Position numbers and translations under genes: made by a program
Notes under the pieces: generated by a model
Seen by the model: the letters and a program-made list of their open reading frames with translations, nothing else
Database searches by the model: none
Told to the model about the DNA's origin: nothing
Assembly: GCA_003427395.1 (NCBI GenBank)
Contig: BFEA01000258.1
Coordinates: 1,313,362 to 1,345,405, forward strand
DNA from: Chara braunii
Taxonomy: Eukaryota; Streptophyta; Charophyceae; Charales; Characeae
Direction: 5' to 3'
DNA length: 32,044 nucleotides
Shown: positions 10,680-20,457 of the stretch, one piece after another
Layout: the number at the start of each line of letters is the position of its first letter
How positions within the stretch are numbered: the stretch's first letter is position 1

Positions 10680-11178
10680 AGACCGTCCTAGTCGACCGGC
10701 GCCCGCTTCGTACTTAGGAGATCATCGCCTTAAGGGACGAACGACGTTCGAGTCCACTTGGTGTTAACCAAGCGTATCTATACTACAGCGAACGAGAAAA
10801 CGTCATCGACTGACCTACCTCTACAATTGTATTTAAGAACTTTTGCAAACTTTCACATGTGGGTCAGATACGCCCCTTAGAGAAGAAAAACTTATGCCCC
10901 ACAAGAACCTCTCCTGTCCTAGGAGACCGCGAGATGTATAGCTGGCGCACACGGCTAGAGTGACGAAGGAACGATCCGACCTCGCCCGTCTCGACGGTTT
11001 GCGAGGTTATTTTGCATCGTTCTCGAGTTCTCTCTCGTTTTGTTTTATTTAACTCCGACGTGACATGACTGGTAGGGCTCCTGCCTCTTCGCGAGAAAAG
11101 GTGGGGGACGATGCGCTCGACGATGTAGTTGCAATGACAAAAGTTGAATTTAGCCACACAGAAGGGCTTATATAGGGG
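10680..11178. repeat. Diverged long repeat, copy Q (possible relic LTR)
   Basis: Partner of 7840-8262, sharing CGTCCTAGTCGACCGGCG, GCGAACGAGAAAA, GATACGCCCC, CCTGTCCTAGGAGACCGCGAGA, TAGCTGGCGCAC and GATGCGCTCGA in the same order. It carries a consensus TATA box on the minus strand, which fits a promoter-bearing LTR on that strand. Confidence 0.6.
11167..11175 (-). promoter_or_regulatory. TATA box candidate
   Basis: The minus strand reads CCCCTATATAAGCCC here, a textbook TATA element in GC-rich flanks at the edge of repeat copy Q. The start site it would serve is not visible. Confidence 0.4.
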
Positions 11179-11396
11179 CACACATAGACTTTGTTAGGGA
11201 CCCGACATGGATTTTCTAGCAATTCGGTTATGCCCTGACGTCAGGTAGCTAGTAAGGTAGAATCATGATGATACTGGACTTAATTTGGTACGATACCAAT
11301 TCAGGTACGTAGCTGCAAGAGTAGCATACAATGTGCAATTATGATCTTTATGCCAAGTGACTATAGTCTTCCCATGAATACAACGTACGGTGACTA

Positions 11397-11706
11397 CGGT
11401 CATTATAGCTGAATTTGGGGTATCTTCAGTCTAAATATAACTAGAATGACCCTACATTGTGTTCGGGGGAAGAAGGTAGTAGGCATAGGAACGCACCGGT
11501 TGGGCCCAAGCGACACCTTGTAGAGGCGGAGTATAACCTAAAGGGAAGAGTACACCACCATTACCGTCTTCATCTAGAAACGCCCGGTCATTATCGCCGC
11601 AGTAGGACCAAAAGTCGCGCCAAATACAACTCTAATGACCCCGCATTCTATTCGGGTGAAGAGGTAGGGACAAAATAGAAGGTTGGAAAAAAAAAAAAAA
11701 AAAAAA
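11397..11706. repeat. Diverged direct repeat (188-bp offset) followed by A20
   Basis: Segments near 11397-11478 and 11585-11668 share CGGTCATTATMGC, then AAATAYAACTMKAATGACCC and CATTSTRTTCGGGKGAAGARGTAG in order, offset by about 188 bp. A run of twenty A follows at 11687-11706, as expected for the 3' tail of a plus-strand retroposon. I could not find flanking target-site duplications. Confidence 0.5.
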
Positions 11707-12457
11707 GAGGAATGGTTGAGGATTCACCTAACAGTCATGCTGCTGTTGCCGCTGTTGCTGCAACCAGAGGGCGAGCTTTGCAAAGCATGAGGGCGATAAG
11801 GAGGAGCAAGAGAGTTGAGACTTCCACGACTATGAAGGACTAAGGTGAAGAAGAAGGCAGTAGTATAGCGATGAAGGGAGGAAGCCACATTTTGTGGTGC
11901 CTATGGATGCGTTATAAGTTCTAACCCATGGCATTCTAGAGGATCCTTGACACACCGGGTGGTAGCTCTAAACATACTCTCCTATGAGATGTGGTGTGCT
12001 CTCCGCTAACCGTCGGGATGATGTTCTTACACGTCGTAATAATGTTTTTGCAGATGGATAACATAATGATTGATTGGTGCGTCCGCGACCTTGGGCCACT
12101 CCAACAAATGAGCATTCACTTGTGAATCACCACGGTAGCAACCCTTTTTCCATCCAGATGAGTAGACTCAAATCTAACCATTGTTACATGTTCCCATAAT
12201 GCCCCCTTTCGATTCATCTAGATGGAAAATGGGGTCAAATCTAACCGGATTAACATGGGACCGATGAGGGCCTCTACTTGATGTCATTTCCCTTCTACAT
12301 GTCAAACGTCCCCATAACGGCCCCTTCTACTCGGATTACCAGATCCAGAACCGAAACAACGGGTTTGGTTTGACTCCTTTTGACTCTAAATCATGAAGCA
12401 GTGACGCACGTAAAAGTTGTCATATTGTCGAATCGTCATGCAATTTCGTCTCTGCCG
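11707..12457. other. Non-coding stretch, nothing recognised
   Basis: No gene recognised. A weak direct repeat around TTCCCATAATGCCCCCTT (near 12192) and GTCCCCATAACGGCCCCTT (near 12308) has an offset of about 118 bp. Confidence 0.4.
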
Positions 12458-12597
12458 TCAAATTGCTTTTCACTCATGTTTTTTTTTTTTTTATATTNTT
12501 TTTCTTTTTGCTTTATGTAGGGAGTAGCATGTGGTGTGAACCGGGGCCAGCGCCCCATTTCTAAACATACTCCCTATCAAATTGCTTCTCTCTCATG
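12458..12597 (-). mobile_element. Short poly(A)-tailed retroposon (family R1, copy A) with 21-bp TSDs
   Basis: The element (12479-12576, 98 bp) lies between direct repeats 12458-12478 and 12577-12597, which match at 19 of 21 positions (both begin TCAAATTGCTT and end CTCATG). It is inserted on the minus strand. Its A-rich tail appears as a T-run at 12479-12510 with one N at 12498, directly against the left duplication. The body contains GTGAACCGGGGCCAGCGCCCC, shared with copies near 24.95 and 26.48 kb. Long duplications plus a poly(A) tail are the signature of target-primed reverse transcription by LINE machinery. The copy is 5'-truncated relative to the others. Confidence 0.78.
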
Positions 12598-12823
12598 CTT
12601 ACGAAACTCTTTCCTGAAGTGCCTTTGTCTTTTTATATATAGTTGCTTCCTCTTTACTGTGTCTCTCACACTCCAGCTGGCCATGCCGATTCTGGTTTAG
12701 CACCGGCTGCCCACACCACCGTGTGCCATAACAGGCCACTTGCATGCAACAAAAGCGAGCCATAGTAAAGGGAGAGGGATAATCCTGTTCAGTATTCAGC
12801 ACAGTGTCACATAAACTGTGTGT
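12598..12823. other. Non-coding stretch left of the gap
   Basis: No gene recognised. It ends in CTGTGTGT, the start of the GT-rich microsatellite that continues beyond the gap. Confidence 0.5.
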
Positions 12824-12989
12824 NNNNNNNNNNNNNNNNNNNNNNNNNNNNNNNNNNNNNNNNNNNNNNNNNNNNNNNNNNNNNNNNNNNNNNNNNNNNN
12901 NNNNNNNNNNNNNNNNNNNNNNNNNNNNNNNNNNNNNNNNNNNNNNNNNNNNNNNNNNNNNNNNNNNNNNNNNNNNNNNNNNNNNNNNN
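12824..12989. other. Assembly gap (166 N) in a GT-rich microsatellite
   Basis: All N, preceded by GTGTGT and followed by (GGGC)GTGCGTGCGTG repeats. The gap length may be an estimate. Confidence 0.99.
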
Positions 12990-13020
12990 GGGCGTGCGTG
13001 CGTGTGGGCGTGCGTGCGTG
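12990..13020. repeat. (GTGC)n microsatellite at the left edge of the chromovirus
   Basis: GTGC and GTGG units run directly into the LTR terminus TGTTATGA. The same kind of repeat resumes at the other end of the element. Confidence 0.9.
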
Positions 13021-14177
13021 TGTTATGAACTTGGTTGTTTGTCAACGTTTTGCCAACTCTCACACATGGATTCTCCCATGCACGCGCATACACACACAGA
13101 AGAGAGGGGAGAGGAAGAGGGACATGCCATCACATAGACGAAATATGCACAGCGGAAGACCTATCCATGAAACATGATTATCACATTGACAGTGTGATTA
13201 TCCCTCACAGCCTTCTTACAACCAATCACAAAATAACCACCGAGTAAATCACATCTCGAGATACAATGAACACCGAAACAACAAATTACAAAGTGTTAGA
13301 GTCTTGTTACATTAATAATTGTCTCAGATCAGTATGGCGCTGCTCAGAAGGAGCAACGCTTCCCTCCCCTTTACAAAGTCACTCGCTACTACTTCCCAGA
13401 GCTTAGATACATTAATCGCCACTCAGATACTGCCCCGTGAGGCCCTGCGCCACCCAACTGATGAAGAAGAAGACTAGCGTCACAATGTCAAATGAAGATG
13501 GAGCGTCATATGACCTCCTAGATGAAGATCGACAGCCGCGCCACCCTTCATCATGAAGGAGACGATCTATGAGAACAAGTGTCGCAACTATGACTGCAGT
13601 CCACCACTTCGAAGCTTCCAACAGACCTCCTCGAAATAGCTCTGATCTCCTGACAACCCCATGCTGCACGAGGATAGAGGAGCCCCAGCCTTGGCGGCTT
13701 CTCCAAGGATCAGGCTATGGTCGACGTCTCTCGTGTGTTCCCACTCGTAGCACCAATGAATAGTCGCTCGACAGCAACCGCCCTAACGCGAAATGGTCTA
13801 ACAGTCAAAAACCCCTGACCGAGACTCCGCTTACAAATAATCTAACCTAGACTTTACTTGGACCGACCGATACATTTTTCAGGTGGGGCCTCTTCGACCT
13901 CTCCCTACTTGCTATAGGCTATAAGTCCAGTCCTTCAGTCCAGACCTGTAGGCCTGTCTGTTATCGTGGTAGCTTGACGCTGCTATGCGCAGTTAGGGCC
14001 TGTAGGAAATTCGAGTTAGTATGGGCCTAAAATTTTTCCAAATTTACAGATATGTCCCTCACGAATATTCCATAGGCTGAACTCGCGGTTAGTCCCTGAC
14101 AGAAATACAATTACGAATCTATCTTATTATATTACAACCTTAGTACGATGGGTTGTCGGCTGCAAAATCAGCAATTC
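13021..14177 (-). repeat. 3' LTR of the chromovirus
   Basis: Direct repeat of 20458-21617. In element orientation it runs TGAATTGC to TCATAACA, with canonical TG..CA ends. In the first 300 positions compared by eye I count 20 differences from the other LTR (14 transitions, 6 transversions), about 93 percent identity. Small indels occur further in. Confidence 0.93.
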
Positions 14178-14270
14178 ATTGAAGACTTAACCTCCTCCGG
14201 AGCGAGGACGTTCGAGCGACGAGTGCAGACGAAGCGAGCGACGAAGGCCTTGACCTTTCTTAGCCACTTC
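14178..14270 (-). other. Post-polyprotein region with possible polypurine tract
   Basis: Between the polyprotein stop and the 3' LTR. In element orientation CCGGAGGAGG lies about 12 nt before the LTR and is the best, imperfect, polypurine tract candidate. Confidence 0.35.
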
Positions 14271-14843
14271 TTACCTGAGGACAACAGACTTCGCAGACTC
14301 GAGAAGTTCCCTGCTTGAAAACCAGCGATCCTTAGTGCGAGGATGATAAAGAAATTTTACCATGTCTGATCCAACTCTCATCTCATCCTCAATTTTTTCC
14401 ACCTCATATCCCCGACCAGAGATCGGTGGTCCGGATTGAGGGGGTCGGTCAAGGAATGCGTCAACTGATATAAACAGTAGCGACTTAGACGTATGAAAGA
14501 TCGCATAGATCTATAGATGTAGTGGGACGTCTACAAAATATGACGATCCGAATGGGTCGACCCCAACAACCTCTAAAACTTGTCATGGATCCATATAGCG
14601 CGACAGCAACTCGGATGAAATATCCTCCTCTCTCGACAGCTCAAAACTGAGCGCCCAGACCCACTCACCGGTACGAATATTCGATGGTGTCGATGCGTAT
14701 TAACCTGCTGAGTCATGACCTTTTGGATATTCAAGAGGTTGGCACAAGCACGCTCGGTCGATGTAGATACGGTATCGTCTAGTGAACTCTGCAGTTTCAA
14801 GTGTCAGTGTAAGACTCGCCATATCAATGATATAATCGAGAGG
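14271..14843 (-). pseudogene. Integrase C-terminus and chromodomain, decayed
   Basis: Minus-strand remnant of the polyprotein end. The reading frame ending with TAA at 14271-14273 carries an integrase C-terminal GPY/F-like region (SRYMDP, QVLEVVG, then FHTSKSL). It then carries a chromodomain signature: YEVEKI, later VKFLYHP and RWFSSREL. Two in-frame stops interrupt the GPY/F part, and the segment just upstream (about 14640-14840) is in another frame. In chromoviruses the chromodomain binds modified histones and directs integration. This one is short, and the usual VKWKGY aromatic segment is replaced by VKFLYHP, so histone binding is doubtful. Confidence 0.78.
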
Positions 14844-15634
14844 CTAACGTGACTCACGACCCCAAGATAGACTGTAGGGTGTGAAACCAATCGAAGAGTG
14901 TACAGAGATGTTATATACAAGTTGAGCACGACCGAAATGTTGATCCCAATCCTGCTGATCAAGACTGATCACAAGACGCAGTAGCTGAAATAAGACTTGG
15001 TTCATCACCGCTTGTCCATTGGCTTCAGAATATCGGTCACATATCATATCCAGACGAAAATGAAGGTAATCAGGTAATCCCTACAGTAGGATTGCCATTC
15101 ATTACTATGAAATTTGAAATCTCTATCATTGACGATCGAGGTGGGTGGTCCATGATGTGTGACTCACCTGTCAGCGAATGCCGCTTGAACGACTAGGACA
15201 CGGACCTCGGCTGGTAAGGGGATGAACTCTGCATATTTGGAGAACCGGTCCCTCGTACCACATGACATGGTTCTGCCCAAATCTGTGAAACCAATAAACA
15301 CAGATTGTGCAGGTGCCTCAGAGGTGGGAAGTGGATGGAGTAAGCCAAGGGGAGGTTTGCATACGACCTTTTTCCTCTGGCATAACTCAGGTTTCCGCGT
15401 AGTGCAACTGTCCCTCCTCATCTCCTTCCCAAAGAAGCGTTGCAACAGGGCTGCATACGATTTAAGGGTCCCAAAATGACCACGAGCATCATGACACTCG
15501 GACATAAAGAGTGTTATCAACTTGCGATCAATAGGAATGCACACACGTTCATCACCTCTGCTGCAGGTACACAACAAATCTGCAACCATGGTATAACCAA
15601 GCTCAAAAGTAGGATCGACCTGCAAATTTCTCAC
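14844..15634 (-). pseudogene. Integrase (zinc-binding domain and catalytic core), decayed
   Basis: Minus strand, at least two frames. The zinc-binding domain is readable at about 15400-15520: ECHDA and GHFG supply the two His, and SC plus ELCQRKK supply Cys. The catalytic core follows with DRFSKYAEFIPL. The first catalytic Asp (normally in MDF) is replaced by Gly (FIGF). The second is preserved in IVNDRDFKFHS at about 15110-15140, after a stop near 15164. The Glu expected in the GQTE-type motif is lost (GQAVMN at about 15010). The part at 14844-15047 retains QQDWDQHF and VHSSIGFTPY, typical of gypsy integrases. Strand transfer activity is excluded. Confidence 0.9.
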
Positions 15635-15737
15635 TATGGGTCCAAAAATTGGATCTTATGGCAACAAGCAACGAATGGTCTGACGCGTCTTCTCCCCAAA
15701 GGAATGAAAAAATGAGATCCAAAAGACCGTATCAGAT

Positions 15738-16083
15738 CTACGTGAGAGAGACGTCTGCTATTCGATTGTAGCAGTTTTTTTTGTGTTTCAGTTCAAAATC
15801 AAACATGTCAATGAACTGAATATAGCTGACAAACTTGTCATTCAACTCTCCTCGGGACTTCATCCACTGTAAGGTGAGTGATCCAAAAAGATCTTGAAGT
15901 GTCTTCTCATAAAAAAAAGTGCTTCCAATGCTTGAGCGCTCAAAGGTACGACAATAGAGGGAAATTTTTAACAAACTTCCTGTAATATGATGCAAGTCCC
16001 ATAAAAGACCGAACATCACGAACGTTCAGTGGCTGCGGCCAGTTCTGGACTGCTCCAACTTTTTTTGCCTCAGGAGTCAACCC
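15738..16083 (-). pseudogene. RT connection domain and RNase H remnant
   Basis: Minus strand. It begins with the gypsy connection motif (LTPEAKKVGAVQNWPQPL, then VRSFMGLASYYRKFVKNF) in one frame. A frame change follows, and the far end of RNase H is readable (ELNDKFVSYIQFIDMFDFEL, KHKK, YNRIADVS). The segment is far shorter than a normal RNase H domain, so the central catalytic part is deleted. Confidence 0.82.
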
Positions 16084-16668
16084 TTATCTAAAGATAACAT
16101 GACCCAAGTAAGTCACATAAGTTATTCCCAAGGAGGACTTGTCTCTATTGACTTTGTACTTATTGTCATGCAGAGTTTGAAAGACAAGAACCAAATGTCT
16201 CGCATGCTCGTAGGTTGTTCGACTGAAGACCAAGATATCATCCAGGTACACAACTACGAACTGGTCCAGGTAAGGACTGAGTATGTGATGCATCTCAGTT
16301 TGTAATGTACCAAGCGTATCGCAAAGACCGAATGATATAACCAATATTCATAAGTACCATACCTGATTTTCAAGGTTGTTTGTGGATATTACCTTATGCC
16401 ATTTCAATTTGGTGATAACCAGATTTAAGGTCCATTTGTTGAATATTGTGCAGCCCTTTACCATATCCAACAGATCATCGATCCGAGGGAGAGGCTCTAT
16501 AGACTTCCTCGTGATCTTGTTGGGCCCTTTATAGTCTACACACATCTTGAATTCGTCATTCCCTTTTGGAACAAAGAGGACTGGGGCACTGAATTTAAAA
16601 AAACTGAGATGAATCGAACCCTTGTTGGTGAGGGTCTCCAACTGATTTATGAACTTCTTCCTGAGCAA
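16084..16668 (-). pseudogene. Reverse transcriptase (Ty3/gypsy), decayed
   Basis: Minus strand, two frames joined near 16345. The N-terminal half (16348-16668) has FSAPVLFVPKG, FKMCVDYKGPNKITRKS and PLPRIDDLLDMVKG, standard gypsy RT fingers and palm. Motif A has lost its catalytic Asp (FNKWTLN in place of F.KLDL). The C-terminal half (16084-16344) has FGLCDTLGTLQTEM, the catalytic box VVYLDDILVFS intact, and TYLGHVI. With the motif A Asp gone and the frame broken, this is not an active enzyme. Confidence 0.95.
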
Positions 16669-16767
16669 CTGCTTCCTCAGCTACTGAAACTCAGCAGGGG
16701 ACATCATGTAGACTCGGCTCTTAGGAGGGACCGATTCAGACAACAACAGGCGTTGCCTGATTTCTCC

Positions 16768-17205
16768 CTATTGATCAAAGGTCACATGCAAACCTTTCAC
16801 AACAGTTGTGATCCGGATTGTGGATAAATCCCATATGCAGACCTCAATCAGTCGCTGCAATTTCACCAATCTCCCTTCCAGATGCAACCTGCTGACTGTC
16901 TTGGGAGAGATAAAGTTGCGAGTAGCCCCACTGTCTAACAACCCTTTGTTTCTGTCTCCTAGGATAGAGGGTCGAAGTAGGATGAGATTTGTCTTGTGCT
17001 TCTTCTTCTCCATAAGTCTCAGGAAAAGATCGGCAAGAAAATGCAACTCATCCTCCTCCCACATCTCATCAAACTCAGAGTCTTCATAACTCAAGGACCC
17101 TGAGATTGCAACTCCTGCAAAAGAACCAGAACTCAACGATGGTGCAACATCTTCCTCATCAAAAGATGACTCACCACTGGTGGATGAAGCTGCTGACTCC
17201 ACCAA
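16768..17205 (-). pseudogene. Retroviral-type aspartic protease region
   Basis: A 145-codon open frame on the minus strand. Residues 1-65 are acidic and Ser-rich. The active site LLDSGATRNFIS lies at residues 89-100, with DSGA as the catalytic signature, followed by a beta-rich stretch. The frame stops soon after HVTFDQ, and the usual linker before RT is shortened: only about 30 codons, with a stop, separate it from the RT start. This protease would process the Gag-Pol polyprotein. Confidence 0.85.
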
Positions 17206-18990
17206 TCGTTAATGTAGTTTTTTGGGCCTGTGCCTGAGCCCCTGCGTGGCATATGGGGACAGTCTTTGAGAAAATCGTCCCCGACATATCTCAGACAGAC
17301 ACCTTGATCCGTCCTCTTTCTCCAGACCCCTTCCTGTATCCTGAGTGCATGCCAAGGAAGGGTGAAAGCATCCAGGGGTTCAACTGGCCATGAAACGTTG
17401 CCTGATAGCCTTGCCTTATCTGCAGCGGAGAAGAAACGTTTCCCACCTTGTCCCTTGCTGCTGCTAAAAGAAGCCTTTGCATGTGCTTTGCCTTTGTATT
17501 GCACGCTTCGCGTGAGAACATTCCAGAAATTCCGGATCGTATATGCTGTCCAGCACCACGATGAGGGATTTTTGTACGATAAGATACGGCCACGCTTGTG
17601 GCTCAAATTTACCAGCTTGTAATTGCTGACTCAATTTTGAGAACCAGTTGATCGTGAGTGTCGCTTCCAGAGTCATATTACTAGGATTACCACGGATGAG
17701 TTCATAGCAGTATATTAGGAAGACTGCAAATGTGTCAGCCAGGGCCTGAGCAACTGGCTTAACACCTGGTGTGGAAGCAGTCTCAAAAGGGGGGCTCCCA
17801 CTCTGAGAGGATGATTCCACATCAAAACTTGCAGCTGCTACCAAAAGGGCACCCTTCTTTTTCTTTCCACCCCCGAAGGAGGGTCCCTTCCTTCCTGCAG
17901 AAGGGTCCTGAGCCCGAAGTGTGCCCTGTAGGTCCAGTGTTGCTCGGTCCTTTCTGTAGGTCCAGTGTTGCTCGGCCAAAGGACCGCCAGTCCTTGTACT
18001 CTTTTGTGAACAAGTCTACTGAGTAATATGAGGGAGCAACCCTAGTGAAATGAATGAGCTGATCCTCCTCAATTATTTCTAACCCAGGGGTGGAGGTCAA
18101 CGTCTCAAAAGTACTGTATAATTTAGACAAGGAGCCTTCCCCCTTTCATTGACCGATCTGCATCAGCTTGTCAACAACCTTCCTTGCCTGCTCCTTGTCT
18201 TTGAATTTGCCCTCCAAGGCCCTCAAAAAACCCTTCAGGCCCCAGTTGCAAGGCCACTCAATCATCTGCATGTGCTTACGAGGGGAGGTAGACACGCACC
18301 ATTTCTGTGCAGCCTTCTCCAATCTACCTCGAACAATGTAGAACAATGTTGATCTTCATTCGCTCGTCACAGACGAACCCACCCAGGTAGGTCCATTGTG
18401 CTGCAGTACAATCTGTCACGTCCACCTTTGGGTCCTCGACGAAGAACATCGGTGGAGGTATCAGTTTGGCCTGCAACATCTCGCCTGGTGAGGGAGAAGA
18501 GGAAGGTCAGGAGTGAGTAGGATTGGAACATGGGGATGGGGTTGTGAGCTGTTGCTGTTGTTTTGGGATGACCACAAGGGCAGGTTTCTTGGAAGAAGGT
18601 TCATGAATGATAGACAGTCTGGCCAGAATACGATCAAACTTGGAAGATAAGTCATCTAGCTTGTCTTCCATGGCAGACCGATGGTTCTCCAAGGTCGATA
18701 TCCTGCCGTCCCAGTTGGTAAAATAAGATTTTTTCAGTCTGTGCTGAAGGACAATCATTGTCGCAATAGTCTTATCGTATCCACTGACGGTACCACTCTC
18801 CTAAATCTTTCCCAGTTCTGCCAGGAGTTTCTTTCTTCTGGTCTCATCCGCAACAACCTTCTCGTGGAGCTCCTTTTCCTTCAACCTCTGCAGCGCGGCA
18901 GCCTTAGCAGCAAACTCTTTCTTCACTTGCTGCTGCGCCCATTCCAGATCTCAAAGAGGGAGCTCTAACAATTCAGCTTTCTCAGACATG
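17206..18990 (-). pseudogene. gag, fragmented by stops, a frameshift and a 28-bp duplication
   Basis: Minus strand. A start ATG at 18988-18990 (MSEKAELLELPL) begins a charged Lys/Glu/Gln/Ala-rich coiled-coil segment, with stops after about 12 and 65 codons. A Gln-rich linker follows, then a retrotransposon gag core (FFVEDPKVDVTDCTAAQW to about KVVDKLMQIGQ, 18130-18480) with a frame change near 18345. Downstream is a Lys/Gly-rich stretch (GGGKKKKG) and a second helical block. A nucleocapsid zinc knuckle is recognisable near 17235-17290 but broken: VCLRYVGDDFLKDC keeps the outer Cys, the second Cys is Tyr, and the His position is lost. Gag would form the virus-like particle. Confidence 0.82.
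17926..17981. repeat. 28-bp tandem duplication inside gag
   Basis: CTGTAGGTCCAGTGTTGCTC starts at 17926 and again at 17954, a 28-bp offset. Because 28 is not a multiple of three, the duplication itself shifts the gag frame, and two overlapping minus-strand frames meet here. Confidence 0.9.
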
Positions 18991-20438
18991 ATGCATAAGG
19001 TTAATAACCAACAACAACAGATAAATAGAGAAAGTAAAAAATGGAGGTCAACAACAACTAAGATTCCCTTCCGGAGTGTCCTAATCGTTTGTCGCCTGAC
19101 AGGAAGTGGAACTGTGGTTCGATGAGTAAGTGAATAGTTAGCCTCGGCAGACCGCTCGAGTGTCAGACTCAGTTTAGGGCATACCCAATAAAAACCATTT
19201 CACGATTCTTCATTCACTGCCCTGACCCCCCAATTAGATGCAATTCTCTGAACTCGGCTTCAGATAACCAACAGGGTGCAATCCAGGACTAATTTGTGTA
19301 GCTTAGTAGTAAAACAGAGTGATAATAGCCAGAAACAAAGAGAATCAGAGACCCAAGGGAAATCGATTTACTATAGAGCTAATATTAACCTACCACTGAC
19401 TTCTCCCTCACTGTTTAACCCTGACAGCCGTACCCTGGGTATGGCGAATTTACAGTTTTCATTGTACGAGCCCATAACTTCAATACTGACTGTGCAATTT
19501 CATACAGGTACAGAGGACTGAATTGCGATTTCAGGGGATCAATCAGATTCGAACTCTGACGGACAGAAGGGGAGATATGGCTGACCCTAGTCTATCCTAT
19601 CTCCAGATATGGAAGCCCAAAATTTGCAATTTGATTGTCACTGAGAATTCGACACAGAATCCAATCAACCACTGTATTGAATGAGTTGCAATACTGTACA
19701 ACAGTCTCAAATGAAGTTTGAGATGGAAAGGGGGTCAAACAGAGTTAGTAGATGCAGAAGAAGGTATGAGAAACTGGCTATGGTTGTCAAGCAACAAAAT
19801 TTTTGAAATTCAGCAGTATACTGACACACAAACCATATTTCGACTTTCTAAAAATAGATACAGAATCCCCTCACTAAGTAGATAATGGAACAGACTTACT
19901 TTACTATGTCTCTACAAAGGAAGATATAGAATTGGCTATGGTTGACATCGCTCGGCCTGATCTCACCACTTTCTTCGACTGACAATCTCCAATGTTCTCA
20001 TGTACAAAATTATCTTAAACTTGATTATCTTGACCTTCACAGTGTAGCGCTTCACCTTCACTTGTCAGATTCAACGACTCTGGTAGGTTGACGGTCGAAC
20101 AGTGAAACCCCAGTGCTGCGCTGCCAGACCCTGCTCAGCGCACAAGAGCAGTTGGCCTGTCTCTGCCAAATCTTCTCGCCACACCGTCAGAAGCCACAAA
20201 AACTGACCATCGCCAGTAAACGATAAATCACCAAACTATTTATAGCCCTCCAGAGTCTTTCAAACCTCTGGGGCATCAACCGTCACCCAACTCTTTATGC
20301 TCACCACCTACACCTACTCGCCACCACTACCCTACTGTGTCGCCACCCTGAAGATGACAAATCTTCTTGAAATTCGCCTTCAGAGATCCTCCAAATGATG
20401 ATGACCACTCCCGCTCATCGTAGTGTCACTGGTCGGAT
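18991..20438 (-). other. Chromovirus 5' leader
   Basis: About 1.45 kb between the primer site and the gag ATG, with no open frame that looks like protein. It contains a TATA-like element at 20236-20245. Two partial direct repeats share AGAA-TTGGCTATGGTTG (near 19770 and 19930). I cannot tell whether the length is normal for this family. Confidence 0.6.
20236..20245 (-). promoter_or_regulatory. TATA-like element in the leader
   Basis: The minus strand reads GGGCTATAAATAGTTTGG, a very good TATA box. It lies about 210 bp downstream of the 5' LTR in element orientation, not inside the LTR where a retrotransposon promoter normally lies. Function is inferred only. Confidence 0.3.
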
Positions 20439-20455
20439 CCATTGCTCTGACACCA
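20439..20455 (-). promoter_or_regulatory. Primer-binding site for initiator-Met tRNA
   Basis: In element orientation TGGTGTCAGAGCAATGG starts two bases after the LTR end (ACA-GT-TGG). It differs at two of 17 positions from TGGTATCAGAGCCATGG, the complement of the plant initiator-Met tRNA 3' end. Its position next to the LTR fixes which LTR is 5' and agrees with the minus-strand coding direction. Confidence 0.88.
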
Positions 20456-20457
20456 AC

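Noticed and set aside
12140-12360. Possible 118-bp repeat around CCCATAA.G.CCCCTT
   Set aside because: Only two short blocks agree, and similarity between them is not better than expected in this C-rich stretch.
12599-13177. Open frames spanning the N block
   Set aside because: They are open only because N codons contain no stops.
19540-19570. B-box-like GAGTTCGAATCTGA on the minus strand
   Set aside because: It lies in a self-complementary word in the chromovirus leader. No A box or tRNA fold lies around it.
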